Assembly: GCA_900538385.1 (NCBI GenBank)
Contig: UWSO01000005.1
Location: 1 to 64,000, forward strand
DNA length: 64,000 nt
Origin: an uncultured Porphyromonas sp.
Lineage (GTDB): Bacteria; Bacteroidota; Bacteroidia; Bacteroidales; Porphyromonadaceae
Direction of reading: 5' to 3'
In this document: positions 52,047 through 60,802 of the stretch, one piece after another
How positions within the stretch are numbered: the first letter of the stretch is position 1
Layout of the letters: each line of letters begins with the position of its first letter
Notes under the pieces: model-generated
The model's input: only the letters and a program-made list of their open reading frames with translations
Database searches by the model: none
Told to the model about the DNA's origin: nothing
Made by a program: the position numbers and the translations under genes

Positions 52047-53441
52047 ATGAAAAGGAGAAATCATCTCTACCGTAGCTTCGGGCTACTCCTCGTTGGCGGC
52101 TTGCTAGCGTATGGACTCTCGGAGCTGCTCGTCGCTGTCGGTCCTATCGCGGGCTACAATGTCAAGGGGTTCAACCCGCTGAGTGACCTCCTCGATACGA
52201 CAGCGAACCAGTCGTCAGAGACGCTCTCCATACCCTTAGACGAATCTGATAATCCATTCGCTTCTGAGACTCTTCCCGCAGACTCTGCAACCACAACAGG
52301 AGACTCGACCAGTCGTGCGCAAGCTGCGGTCGACACGCTTCCTCCGCTAGAGCTCTCAAGCCGTCTGATGGACTACTCCGAGGGGCAGAGTGCGTTGCGT
52401 CGTCTGCGCGCTGCACTGCAAGAGGGGCATTCTAAGGCCGTCCACATTGCTTTCGTTGGTGACTCCTTTATCGAGGGCGACATCTTGGTGGCTCCCTTTC
52501 GCCAGGCACTCCAGCAGACTTATGGCGGACAAGGTGTGGGCTACGTACCGCTCACCTCGCCTGTGGCTCGCTTTAGGCAAAGCATCCAGCAGCGCTTCGA
52601 GGGAGCTTGGCAGGAGATCTCCGCCAATAAGAGTAAGTCTCGCTCTCTCTTTACATTGGCCGAAACCTTTGCCACCGCTACCGCTGCCGCCTCCACAAGC
52701 TACAAGCTAAAGAGTGCCGCCGACCGCGTGACGCTCCAGTACGTCAGCGACTCGATCCCAGTGGCGATCACTTACGGCATTAATGGTGGCGAGCAGCAGC
52801 GTGTCGAGCTGCCCGCCAGTCACGGAGCATTGACCGAGTACACCCTCCCGCAGAGTGGAGTCAAGCGGGTTGAGCTAGCCACCGAGGGAGGCGATGGCAC
52901 GCGCTTCTATGGCGTCTGCTTCGACGGCGTGACAGGTATCTCCGTGGACAACTACAGTCTCCGTGGCTCTATGGGGACGAATCTTAATGCTGTCTCCTCA
53001 GCCTTGACAGCGCAGCTCTCACGCTTCCGCCCCTACGACCTAATCATCCTCTCCTATGGACTCAATGTGGTGAGCGCTCAGGACAATAACGACAGCTACG
53101 ACTGGTACTACGCCGCCATGGCTAAGAGTATCGAGCATATTCAGAAGCTCTACCCACACGCCACCATCTTACTCATGTCGCTCTCCGACCGCGCCACGCT
53201 GCGTGATGGCGAGATACACCCACTCAATGGAGTGGCTCGTGTGCTCCGCATACAGCATCGCTTGGCGCAGCGCTATGGACTCCTCTTTTGGAATACGCAT
53301 GAGGCGATGGCTTCGCTCGGCGGTATCCAAGGTTTTGTGGACAAAGGGTGGGCGGCAAAAGACTACACCCACATCTCTATGGCAGGTGGGCGGCAGCTCG
53401 CTAAGTTACTCACAGCAGATCTGATCGGCAATGAGGAGTAG
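52047..53441 (+). CDS. SGNH/GDSL hydrolase-like protein, membrane-anchored
   Basis: This 464-residue protein has one N-terminal membrane helix (about 10-32), a Ser/Thr-rich linker (about 50-100) and an SGNH domain with Ser140 in FVGDSFIEGD. The block-V histidine lies near the end in DYTHISMAGGRQL. The shared motif GGQGVGYVP follows the first block, as in the next gene. Gene order (two SGNH proteins, then an MBOAT) matches AlgJ/AlgX-plus-AlgI-type O-acetylation systems. Probably transfers or removes an acyl group on an exported glycan. It overlaps the next gene by 11 bp. Confidence 0.82.
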   Translation: MKRRNHLYRSFGLLLVGGLLAYGLSELLVAVGPIAGYNVKGFNPLSDLLDTTANQSSETLSIPLDESDNPFASETLPADSATTTGDSTSRAQAAVDTLPPLELSSRLMDYSEGQSALRRLRAALQEGHSKAVHIAFVGDSFIEGDILVAPFRQALQQTYGGQGVGYVPLTSPVARFRQSIQQRFEGAWQEISANKSKSRSLFTLAETFATATAAASTSYKLKSAADRVTLQYVSDSIPVAITYGINGGEQQRVELPASHGALTEYTLPQSGVKRVELATEGGDGTRFYGVCFDGVTGISVDNYSLRGSMGTNLNAVSSALTAQLSRFRPYDLIILSYGLNVVSAQDNNDSYDWYYAAMAKSIEHIQKLYPHATILLMSLSDRATLRDGEIHPLNGVARVLRIQHRLAQRYGLLFWNTHEAMASLGGIQGFVDKGWAAKDYTHISMAGGRQLAKLLTADLIGNEE

Positions 53442-54690
53442 CAGGTTGATACGGATCAGTTGCGTCGTCATAGGGAGCCTGCTCCTCTTGACGCAGACGC
53501 TTATGGCACAGCGCACGCCACAGCTCGTAGCTCCCGATGGTTACCTCGACAAGCTTTGGTTCGCTTGTGACGAGGCGAGAGCGACTGCGCAGACTGTCTC
53601 GATCATTCATCTGGGCGACTCGCACATACAGGCGGGACACTTTACCATGCCGATCCGTCAATCCTTTACGCAGCGTTGGGGCAATGGCGGGATCGGTTGG
53701 GTCGGTCCTTTTCGCTTGTTGGGAACCAATCCGCCTATCCACACGGTGATACGAGCCTCCTCAGCAGGCACGTCGGGCGTTAAGATCACCCAGAGAGACT
53801 ACGACCAGGAGAGCCCCACCGGCATGGTGCTACGAACGAGAACCAGTGGTGCCGTCACCTATACCCTGCAGTGCGGTGGCGGACAAACCTTTGACCGCAT
53901 CGTCATCTACCGCAAGCGGGGGACGGAGCCCTTTGCACTATCTGGCGAAGAGAGTCAGAAGCCTGCTCACGACACCTTGACCACAGAGCAGATCGTCACC
54001 GACACGCTCCTCGTGGGTCGCTACGTTAGCTCGGCAGAGGTGATCGCTCCCGCCTCGGCCGTCTGGTATGGCGCTAGCCTAGAGCGTAGTAGCGGCGGTG
54101 CACTCGTCCACACGATCGGCTACAACGGTGCTACTTACTACACTTACAGCAAGGGGAGCTTCACCAGTTCCGTTGCTACCCTGCGTCCTCGGCTGATCAT
54201 CCTTTCGCTAGGTACCAATGAGTCACTCGCTCGGCAGTTTGACCGCAACAACTTTGGCGCGGAGGTCGCACGACTAGTACGCAGGCTCCAAGCGAGTAAT
54301 CCCGACTGCGCCATCGTCCTTACTTCGCCTCTCGCCAACTATAAGAAGATCCGTACAGCTCACAAAAGTCGTCGTGGCAAGCGTAGGCGTCGTCGTACTG
54401 TTTACCGCACCAGTTACCGCGCTAATGCCAATTGTCAGCTCATAGCTGACGAGTTGCAGCAGCAAGCTCGGGAGCTGGGGTGTGGCTACATCGATCTCTT
54501 CGCTCACTTCGGTGGGGCGGCGGGTGCTGCACAGCTGCTCTCTAGTGGCATCCTCTCAGGTGACCGAGTCCACCTGACCGCTGCTGGCTATAACAAGGTA
54601 GGGGAGGCGATCGCCACCGCTCTCCAAGACGACTATGAGCAGTGGCGCCAGCATGCCCCCCACGTCACCCCCCACGCCTCCGAAGACTAA
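53431..54690 (+). CDS. Second SGNH/GDSL protein of the O-acylation cluster
   Basis: This 419-residue protein has an N-terminal signal sequence (about 8-26, ending LMAQR) and an SGNH domain: Ser64 in HLGDSHIQAGH, the block-III Asn in SLGTNES (about 272), and the Asp-His pair in DRVHLTAAGY (about 371). A basic stretch (RRGKRRRRRT, near 310) interrupts the domain. It is a paralogue of the preceding gene, sharing the GNGGIGWVGP segment. The two may act on different acceptors or as donor/acceptor partners. Confidence 0.82.
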   Translation: MRSSRLIRISCVVIGSLLLLTQTLMAQRTPQLVAPDGYLDKLWFACDEARATAQTVSIIHLGDSHIQAGHFTMPIRQSFTQRWGNGGIGWVGPFRLLGTNPPIHTVIRASSAGTSGVKITQRDYDQESPTGMVLRTRTSGAVTYTLQCGGGQTFDRIVIYRKRGTEPFALSGEESQKPAHDTLTTEQIVTDTLLVGRYVSSAEVIAPASAVWYGASLERSSGGALVHTIGYNGATYYTYSKGSFTSSVATLRPRLIILSLGTNESLARQFDRNNFGAEVARLVRRLQASNPDCAIVLTSPLANYKKIRTAHKSRRGKRRRRRTVYRTSYRANANCQLIADELQQQARELGCGYIDLFAHFGGAAGAAQLLSSGILSGDRVHLTAAGYNKVGEAIATALQDDYEQWRQHAPHVTPHASED

Positions 54691-54697
54691 CCTCCGT

Positions 54698-56224
54698 ATG
54701 CTCACCCCCTATCTCACACGAGCTGCTGAGCTGCTTACCTACGACAGCACAGCCCCGATGCTCTTCAATAGTGGACTCTTTCTCGTCCTCTTCCTGCTTT
54801 TCCTGCCGCTCTATTACCTGCTGCGTAAGCACACCTTGGCACGGATCATCTATGTAGTTTGCTTCTCGCTCTTCTTCTACTACAAGAGCAGTGGCTACTA
54901 CGCTATGATCCTCATTATGACCGCCACGGTCGACTTCATCATCGGCCACCTCATAGCAGCCGCCCCAGAGCGCAAAGTCAAGCGTCGCTGGCTCACCCTC
55001 TCCCTCTGCTTCAACCTCGGAATGCTCGGATACTTCAAGTATACCAACTTCCTCCTCGAGCTCTTCACCCCGCTTGTCCAGTGGATCTCAGGACTAGTCG
55101 GACTCACCGAGATAAGCACGACACAGCTAGGACCGCTCGACATCTTCCTCCCCGTCGGCATCTCCTTCTTTACCTTCCAGTCACTCAGCTACGTCATCGA
55201 CATTTACCGAGGCGAGATACGTCCGCTGAGGCGCTGGGTGGACTACCTCTTTTACGTCTCCTTCTTTCCTCAGCTTGTCGCGGGGCCTATCGTACGTGCC
55301 AAAGACTTTATCCCGCAGATCTACAAGCCCGTATGGGTCACCAAAAAGGAGTTTGGCGAAGGACTCTTTCTGATCCTCTCGGGACTCATCAAGAAGGCGA
55401 TCATCTCCGACTATATTTCGCTCAACTTTGTGGATCGTGTCTTCGACGCCCCTACTCTTTACAGTGGCTTCGAAAACCTTATGGCCATCTACGGCTACGC
55501 ACTCCAGATCTACTGCGACTTCTCTGGCTACTCCGACATGGCTATCGGCATCGCGCTGTGGCTCGGCTTTCGCTTCAATATCAACTTCGACTCGCCCTAC
55601 CGCTCCGCTACCATCACCGAGTTCTGGCGACGCTGGCACATCTCCCTCTCCTCTTGGTTGCGAGACTACCTCTACATACCGCTCGGGGGTAGTCGTCGTG
55701 GTCGCCTGCGCACTTATCTCAACCTCCTGATCACCATGCTCCTCGGCGGACTGTGGCACGGAGCCAGCCTGCGCTTCATCCTCTGGGGCGGTATGCACGG
55801 TGTGGCACTAGCCCTGCACAAGCTCTATATGCAGATCTGTCCATGGGCACGCCCCGACGGAGCCTCCATGGGACGGCTGAGACGCTACCTAGGTATGTTC
55901 ATCACCTTCCACTTCGTCTGCTTCGCCTGGATCTTCTTCCGTATGCCGACGATGGAGGGCATCGGGCAAATGTTTGAGATGATACGGTACGAGTTTCACC
56001 CCGAGATCATCCCGCAATTCCTCGAAGGCTACTGGCTCGTCGTGACGCTGATCGTGCTAGGCTTCGTGGCGCACTTCATCCCGCAGCGCGCCTTCCGCCC
56101 CCTCGAGCGCAGCTTCAGTCGTATGCCACTCGTCGGTCAGGCGCTCCTCTTCGCCCTCGTCGTGCTGCTCGTCGTCCAATTCCAGAGCAGTGGGGTGCAG
56201 CCCTTTATCTACTTCCAGTTTTAG
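54698..56224 (+). CDS. MBOAT-family O-acyltransferase (AlgI-like)
   Basis: The start at 54698, just past the previous stop, gives 508 residues; an earlier in-frame ATG (54635) lies within the upstream gene. About ten membrane helices are visible. The invariant MBOAT histidine is in GGLWHGASLRF (about 354), and FFPQLVAGPIVRAKDF and FWRRWHISLSSWLRDYLYIPLGGSR are AlgI-family hallmarks. AlgI proteins pass acetyl groups across the membrane to SGNH partners, here the two upstream genes. The glycan is unknown. Confidence 0.93.
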   Translation: MLTPYLTRAAELLTYDSTAPMLFNSGLFLVLFLLFLPLYYLLRKHTLARIIYVVCFSLFFYYKSSGYYAMILIMTATVDFIIGHLIAAAPERKVKRRWLTLSLCFNLGMLGYFKYTNFLLELFTPLVQWISGLVGLTEISTTQLGPLDIFLPVGISFFTFQSLSYVIDIYRGEIRPLRRWVDYLFYVSFFPQLVAGPIVRAKDFIPQIYKPVWVTKKEFGEGLFLILSGLIKKAIISDYISLNFVDRVFDAPTLYSGFENLMAIYGYALQIYCDFSGYSDMAIGIALWLGFRFNINFDSPYRSATITEFWRRWHISLSSWLRDYLYIPLGGSRRGRLRTYLNLLITMLLGGLWHGASLRFILWGGMHGVALALHKLYMQICPWARPDGASMGRLRRYLGMFITFHFVCFAWIFFRMPTMEGIGQMFEMIRYEFHPEIIPQFLEGYWLVVTLIVLGFVAHFIPQRAFRPLERSFSRMPLVGQALLFALVVLLVVQFQSSGVQPFIYFQF

Positions 56225-56265
56225 CTAGGAGCTCTAGCCAATAGTCACCCGTCAATCTATTCCTC

Positions 56266-56448
56266 CCGAGGAAATCCAAGAATTCCTCCGGAGGAATTTC
56301 TGATTTTCCACCGAGGAAATGAAAAATACTTCGGAAGTATCATTTGATTCTTCCGAAGTATCGTTTGATTCTTCCGAAGAAATTTTCCTTGCCTCCGTGG
56401 AGAATTTTCATTTTCCACCGAGCTATTCAGAAAATTCTTCGGGAGAGT
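56266..56448 (+). repeat. Interspersed 21-bp-period repeat, copy G
   Basis: Core CTTCGGAAG (56329), CTTCCGAAG (56350) and CTTCCGAAG (56371) have exact 21-bp spacing. It lies 42 bp after the MBOAT stop. The remaining gap to 56713 holds only the promoter of the next gene. Confidence 0.8.
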
Positions 56449-56660
56449 CGGAGGAATCAAAGGACATCAAGAAGATTAGAGCTGACCTATAGTCCGCTTT
56501 ATGCGGGTTATTCAGCTCCTCGATCCATTCCCCAGGTTGTTCGTCTGTTTCGGCTATTCCGATATACTCCGCACCCTCTGTTTGCTCTGGTTTTTCTGCC
56601 ATGTGTGTCTCCGCAGCGAAGACTCGTTGTCGAGACTATCATTATTTCCAATATATTTAT

Positions 56661-56668
56661 TACCTTTG
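56661..56668 (+). promoter_or_regulatory. -7 box of Big2 lipoprotein gene
   Basis: TACCTTTG lies 44 bp before the ATG at 56713. It supports that start over the in-frame ATG at 56344 inside the repeat. Confidence 0.6.
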
Positions 56669-56712
56669 GTGGCGTTAGACACTATCAAAACTTAACTAAA
56701 CATTCCAATGAA

Positions 56713-57483
56713 ATGAAAGCAACTTATCTATCACTCACGCTGGCACTACTCACACTAGCGTTCTTCTCCTCTTGCGGTCCCGATGCCAACAAGCCCAACA
56801 CAGAGGTAACAGCACTCACGCTCAAACCTACCACTGCTACCTTGCAGCCTGAAGAGACACTGGAGCTCACCGCAACTGTCACTCCAGCAGACGCTAAGGT
56901 GACCTTCACAACAGACAACGCAGCCGTTGCTACCGTCTGTGAGAAAGGTGTCGTCAAGGCGATCGCCCCAGGTACAGCTACTATCACGGCTAAGGCTGGT
57001 AACAAGACAGCTACCTGCACCGTCACGGTCGCTGAGAAAAAAGTCGAAGAGAAAAACGTATCCCTCTTCAACAAGCTAGATGGCAAGAAGTACCCCTCAG
57101 GTAGCTCCATCGACTATGTTGCCTCTATATCTAAAGAAGATGCAGCCTTTTATGAGTTAGACCTCTTCTTTAGCGTACTCAAGACAGCTAAGTACAAGGT
57201 TTCCTTAACTTTTGATGAGGCTGTCTCAGGATCTGCTTGCATTGGAATCCAGTGCGAAAACTTTTCTGGTAAGTCTTACTCCACCGATGCAACCCTAGTA
57301 GCGGACGACCTAGAGTCTGACATCAAGGGTAAGGGTGATATGTCCACTCTGGGAACTCACCTCAAGCAGCTCCCTACACAAGCTGGTCAGACCTACAAGA
57401 ATCGTATGACCATCCAGCTCAAGCCTGAGGATGGTGGCGAGACACTCTCTTGGACTGTCAACTTCGCAATAACCGTCAAGTAA
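56713..57483 (+). CDS. Lipoprotein with Big2 Ig-like domain
   Basis: The start at 56713 gives 256 residues with lipobox FFSSC (Cys21). A Big2 domain (about 34-112; AVATVCEKGVVKAIAPGTA) is followed by a beta-rich domain of about 130 residues that I do not recognise. The longer open reading begins inside repeat copy G and is an artefact. The Big2 part resembles that of the LRR lipoprotein at 15340. It is the first gene of the thiol/secretion cluster; the next gene is 22 bp away. Confidence 0.8.
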   Translation: MKATYLSLTLALLTLAFFSSCGPDANKPNTEVTALTLKPTTATLQPEETLELTATVTPADAKVTFTTDNAAVATVCEKGVVKAIAPGTATITAKAGNKTATCTVTVAEKKVEEKNVSLFNKLDGKKYPSGSSIDYVASISKEDAAFYELDLFFSVLKTAKYKVSLTFDEAVSGSACIGIQCENFSGKSYSTDATLVADDLESDIKGKGDMSTLGTHLKQLPTQAGQTYKNRMTIQLKPEDGGETLSWTVNFAITVK

Positions 57484-57505
57484 TATACAACGAATAGACA
57501 CTGAT

Positions 57506-58000
57506 ATGAAGCACGTTCTAACTATCCTACTATCTCTCATAGTAGTTACTGTAGCTCAAGCACAGCTACCTCAAGTCGAGCTTAAGGATCTACAGAACAA
57601 TGTAGTCAACACAAGCGAACTAAGTAACGATGGTAAGCCCTTTATCATCTCATTCTTCGCAACATGGTGCAAGCCTTGTCTGCGCGAGCTCAAGGCGATC
57701 CACGAGGAGTATGTCGACTGGCAGGAGGAGACGGGCGTCAAGCTCATCGCGGTCTCTATAGATGAAGGTCAAAACGCTGACCGCGTCAAGCCTCTAGTCG
57801 ATGCTCTAGGCTTTGAGTACGAAGTCTTACTGGATCCCAATGGAGACTTCAAGCGAGCTATGAATGTCAATATGATTCCCCATGTCTTCGTCATCGACGG
57901 CAAGGGACGTGTCGCATTCTCTCATAGCGGATACACCGATGGTGGTGAGCAGGAGCTGATCGCTAAGGTGCGTGAGATACTTCAAAGCACCGAGGAATAA
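57506..58000 (+). CDS. TlpA-like thioredoxin-fold protein
   Basis: This 164-residue periplasmic thioredoxin-like protein has a signal peptide (about 1-20, ending AQAQ), the AhpC/TSA-type fold and a redox CxxC at Cys55-Cys58 (FFATWCKPCLRE). The cis-proline segment MIPHVFVID lies near 132. Likely role: reduction of thiols in exported proteins. Its neighbours are two further thioredoxin-fold genes (59928, 60803), suggesting one pathway. Confidence 0.92.
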   Translation: MKHVLTILLSLIVVTVAQAQLPQVELKDLQNNVVNTSELSNDGKPFIISFFATWCKPCLRELKAIHEEYVDWQEETGVKLIAVSIDEGQNADRVKPLVDALGFEYEVLLDPNGDFKRAMNVNMIPHVFVIDGKGRVAFSHSGYTDGGEQELIAKVREILQSTEE

Positions 58001-58026
58001 ACCTATTCCTTACCGAGCCACAAAAA

Positions 58027-58075
58027 AGAGGAGAGACCTAGCACCCATACATAAGAGTGTTAGCATCTCTCCTCT
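58027..58075 (-). terminator. Hairpin between TlpA-like and barrel genes
   Basis: AGAGGAGAGA and TCTCTCCTCT flank a 29-nt loop. On the minus strand a TTTTTTG tail follows; on the plus strand no T-run follows. Confidence 0.45.
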
Positions 58076-58155
58076 GAAATGCTTTGACGAGCTAACGGAT
58101 CGAATACGCTCGATCCTTCTATTTTTTCAATCCTCCTTTTTTAGACACTGACTAT

Positions 58156-59886
58156 ATGCGACATACGCTACACCTCGTACGACACCTTTGCATCCTATCC
58201 TGTATCGGTCTCGCTGGACTAACTGCCCTCACGGCACAAAGTAATAGCGAGTGGAAGCCTTGGAATAAGTTCTCTCCTTCCTTTAGCGTGCAGAGCGATA
58301 TGCTCTTCTCTCTAGATGACAAAGCTAACGGAAACAAAACTTGGATGGGCAATAGCTACATCACAGGTACCCTACGCAATAACTACCTCGAGCTAGGACT
58401 ACGCTACGAAGAGCTAGTGCGCCCGATGCCCGGTCACGAACCTGAGCAGGGACGAGGCATACCACATATGCACCTCAAGGGCTTCATAGGCAAGTATGGC
58501 GAGGTCACGCTGGGAGACTTCTACGATCAGTTTGGATCGGGAATCCTCTTCCGCAGCTACGAGGAGCGCACACTAGGTATCGACAATGCCGTACGAGGAG
58601 TCCACGTATCTCTCACTCCATACGATGGTGTGCGACTCAAAGGCTTCACGGGACAGCAGCGCAACTACTTCGATCGCACCTTCCGCCTCTTCAACAAGGA
58701 GAGGGGCTTCATCTCGGGAGCTGATGGCGAGCTAGCTATTCACCAGTGGACTCCATCTCTAAGAGACAATCAGATGACTCTCACGCTGGGCGGCTCCTAT
58801 GTCAATAAGGTAGAGGACGATGAGATCATTCCCGTAGAGACGCCCGCAGGTATGACGGGTCCTATGCGCCTCAACCTGCCCCGTCAGGTACACGCCTTCG
58901 GGGGACGCGCTAAGTTTACGCTCGGAGGGTGGGTACTCAATGGCGAGTACGCCTACAAGAGCAGCGACCCTACAGCGACAAACCATTACATCTACTCTCC
59001 AGGCTCCGTAGCGATGCTCTCGACCTCCTACTCACAGCGTGGACTAAGCCTCTTGCTACAAGCTAAGCGCAGCGAAAACTTTAACTTCCTCTCCGCTCGC
59101 TCCACGGTCGGTACGCCACTACATATCAACCATCTGCCAGCTTTCACGGCTAATCATACTTACACCCTCGCAGCCCTCTACCCCTATGCTACGCAGCCTG
59201 ATGGCGAGTGGGCACTACAGGGAGATATACGCTATACCATCCCCAGAGGTACCCTACTAGGTGGTAAGTATGGTACGAGTCTACGAGTCAACTATGCGCA
59301 TGTGCGAGGACTCAAGAGCGTTGCTACTGATCAGCTACCACTAGATGCACCAGAGGGTAAGCTCTATGGTACGGATGGGTACCAGCACCCCTTCTTCGGC
59401 ATGGGTGAGCTGTACTACTCCGACTTCAACTTCGAGCTAAGCAAGAAGTTCTCTCGTACCGTCTCGATGACCTTCGAGTATTACCACCAGATCTACAACC
59501 AGCAGGTGGTCGAGGGACACGCTATCAATAATCCGCTCGTCTATAGCAACATCTTCGTCCTCGACGGCAAGTTTAAACTAACTCCTCGCTACACGCTACG
59601 CACAGAGCTGCAGTACTTGTACAGTCGTCAGGCTGAGGGAAGCTGGCTCTTTGGACTGGCCGAGCTATCCGTAGCACCTAACTGGATGATCTCCCTATCC
59701 GATCAGTACAATATAGATATGACCAAGGAGCACTACTACATGGGCTCTCTCACTTACGCCAAGGGCAATCACCGCCTACAGCTCGGCTACGGACGCACAC
59801 GCGCTGGTATCAACTGCTCAGGTGGCGTATGTCGCTATATGCCCGAGACGAAGGGTATCTACCTAAGCTACAACGGATCTTTCTAA
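58156..59886 (+). CDS. Outer-membrane barrel-like protein (DUF6029-like)
   Basis: This 576-residue protein has a signal peptide (about 1-28, ending LTAQ) and long runs of alternating aromatic strands, ending NGSF. Early motif: GFIGKYGEVTLGDFYDQFGSG near residues 111-131. Pattern and context fit the Bacteroidetes outer-membrane protein family I remember as DUF6029; the assignment is not certain. It is flanked by thioredoxin-fold and Omp28-like genes, possibly as the membrane partner of a surface complex. Confidence 0.75.
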   Translation: MRHTLHLVRHLCILSCIGLAGLTALTAQSNSEWKPWNKFSPSFSVQSDMLFSLDDKANGNKTWMGNSYITGTLRNNYLELGLRYEELVRPMPGHEPEQGRGIPHMHLKGFIGKYGEVTLGDFYDQFGSGILFRSYEERTLGIDNAVRGVHVSLTPYDGVRLKGFTGQQRNYFDRTFRLFNKERGFISGADGELAIHQWTPSLRDNQMTLTLGGSYVNKVEDDEIIPVETPAGMTGPMRLNLPRQVHAFGGRAKFTLGGWVLNGEYAYKSSDPTATNHYIYSPGSVAMLSTSYSQRGLSLLLQAKRSENFNFLSARSTVGTPLHINHLPAFTANHTYTLAALYPYATQPDGEWALQGDIRYTIPRGTLLGGKYGTSLRVNYAHVRGLKSVATDQLPLDAPEGKLYGTDGYQHPFFGMGELYYSDFNFELSKKFSRTVSMTFEYYHQIYNQQVVEGHAINNPLVYSNIFVLDGKFKLTPRYTLRTELQYLYSRQAEGSWLFGLAELSVAPNWMISLSDQYNIDMTKEHYYMGSLTYAKGNHRLQLGYGRTRAGINCSGGVCRYMPETKGIYLSYNGSF

Positions 59887-59927
59887 CGCCTGGACACTTC
59901 ATTCACACATTTGACAATACAACCAAG

Positions 59928-60770
59928 ATGAAACTATCTACACGCTATACAATTCTCTCAGCTCTAGCTCTGACCCTTATGGTAGCCTGCAAGCCAATGC
60001 CTGAGAGTGAGCGCTTCATCCCCAATGAGATGGAGACCTCAAAAGGGCGCTCCGTGCTCATCGAGGACTACAGCGGTGTGGGCTGTGTCAACTGCCCCAT
60101 AGCTGCAAAGAAAATTACGGAGGCTGCAGTTCCTCATGGTGACAAGGTGGTCATCGTAGCGCTACACGGGAGCGACACCGAGGTCGGCACCCAGTCTAAG
60201 GAAGACCCTAAAGGCCTATATAGCCCCGAGGCGGCTACTTACCTCGAGCGCCTTCAGTCAGGAGGCTCGCTACCCGTCGCTACATTCAATCGTCGCCCAC
60301 TCGCCAGCAACGGGAGCAAGAGTTATAGCGACAGCTATCCCCAGTGGCCTGCCGAGATGCAGGCTATTCGTGAGCTATCTCAGCTCTACAAGATTGACCT
60401 GCAGGTCTCCGAGAGCGATCGCAAGGTTACGACCCAATGCACCGCCACGGCACTAGACCCCACTGCGCAAGAGTCTGCTCCTGAGCTTTACCTACAGCTG
60501 TGGCTCATCGAGGATGACATCGTAGCGCCTCAGCACTTCAGGAAGGAACTAGACAAAGCCTATCAGCACAACCACATCTTCCGTCAGACGCTCAACGGCA
60601 TCGACGGAGAGCCTTATGGGCTAGGCAAGAGCTACGATAAGACCAGTGCCATCGAGCGAGAGGTCATCGAGCCCAATCACTGCTCCGTCGTCGCTATCCT
60701 CTATGACCACAAGACAGGTGAGGTCTACGAGGTCGCTAAGGCTCCTCTTAGTCCAAATAGCGGACACTAA
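59928..60770 (+). CDS. Omp28-related lipoprotein with CxxC
   Basis: The start at 59928 gives 280 residues with lipobox LMVAC (Cys21). The Omp28 signature follows: KGRSVLIEDYSGVGCVNCP, with the redox-type pair Cys53-Cys56, then a thioredoxin-like domain to about 165 and a beta-sandwich to the end. Omp28 proteins of Porphyromonas are outer-membrane and surface lipoproteins linked to adhesion. It starts 41 bp after the barrel gene and 32 bp before the T9SS thioredoxin gene. Confidence 0.88.
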   Translation: MKLSTRYTILSALALTLMVACKPMPESERFIPNEMETSKGRSVLIEDYSGVGCVNCPIAAKKITEAAVPHGDKVVIVALHGSDTEVGTQSKEDPKGLYSPEAATYLERLQSGGSLPVATFNRRPLASNGSKSYSDSYPQWPAEMQAIRELSQLYKIDLQVSESDRKVTTQCTATALDPTAQESAPELYLQLWLIEDDIVAPQHFRKELDKAYQHNHIFRQTLNGIDGEPYGLGKSYDKTSAIEREVIEPNHCSVVAILYDHKTGEVYEVAKAPLSPNSGH

Positions 60771-60802
60771 GCAAAGAACAAACTTTCAAACTCGAATAAC
60801 TA

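Noticed and set aside
54859..55692. 277-codon frame within the MBOAT gene
   Set aside because: Arg/His/Leu-rich composition typical of a frame-shifted read; the MBOAT frame has all family motifs.
56344..56712. Upstream extension of the Big2 lipoprotein
   Set aside because: The extra codons run through repeat copy G and the -7 box, and they would bury the lipoprotein signal.
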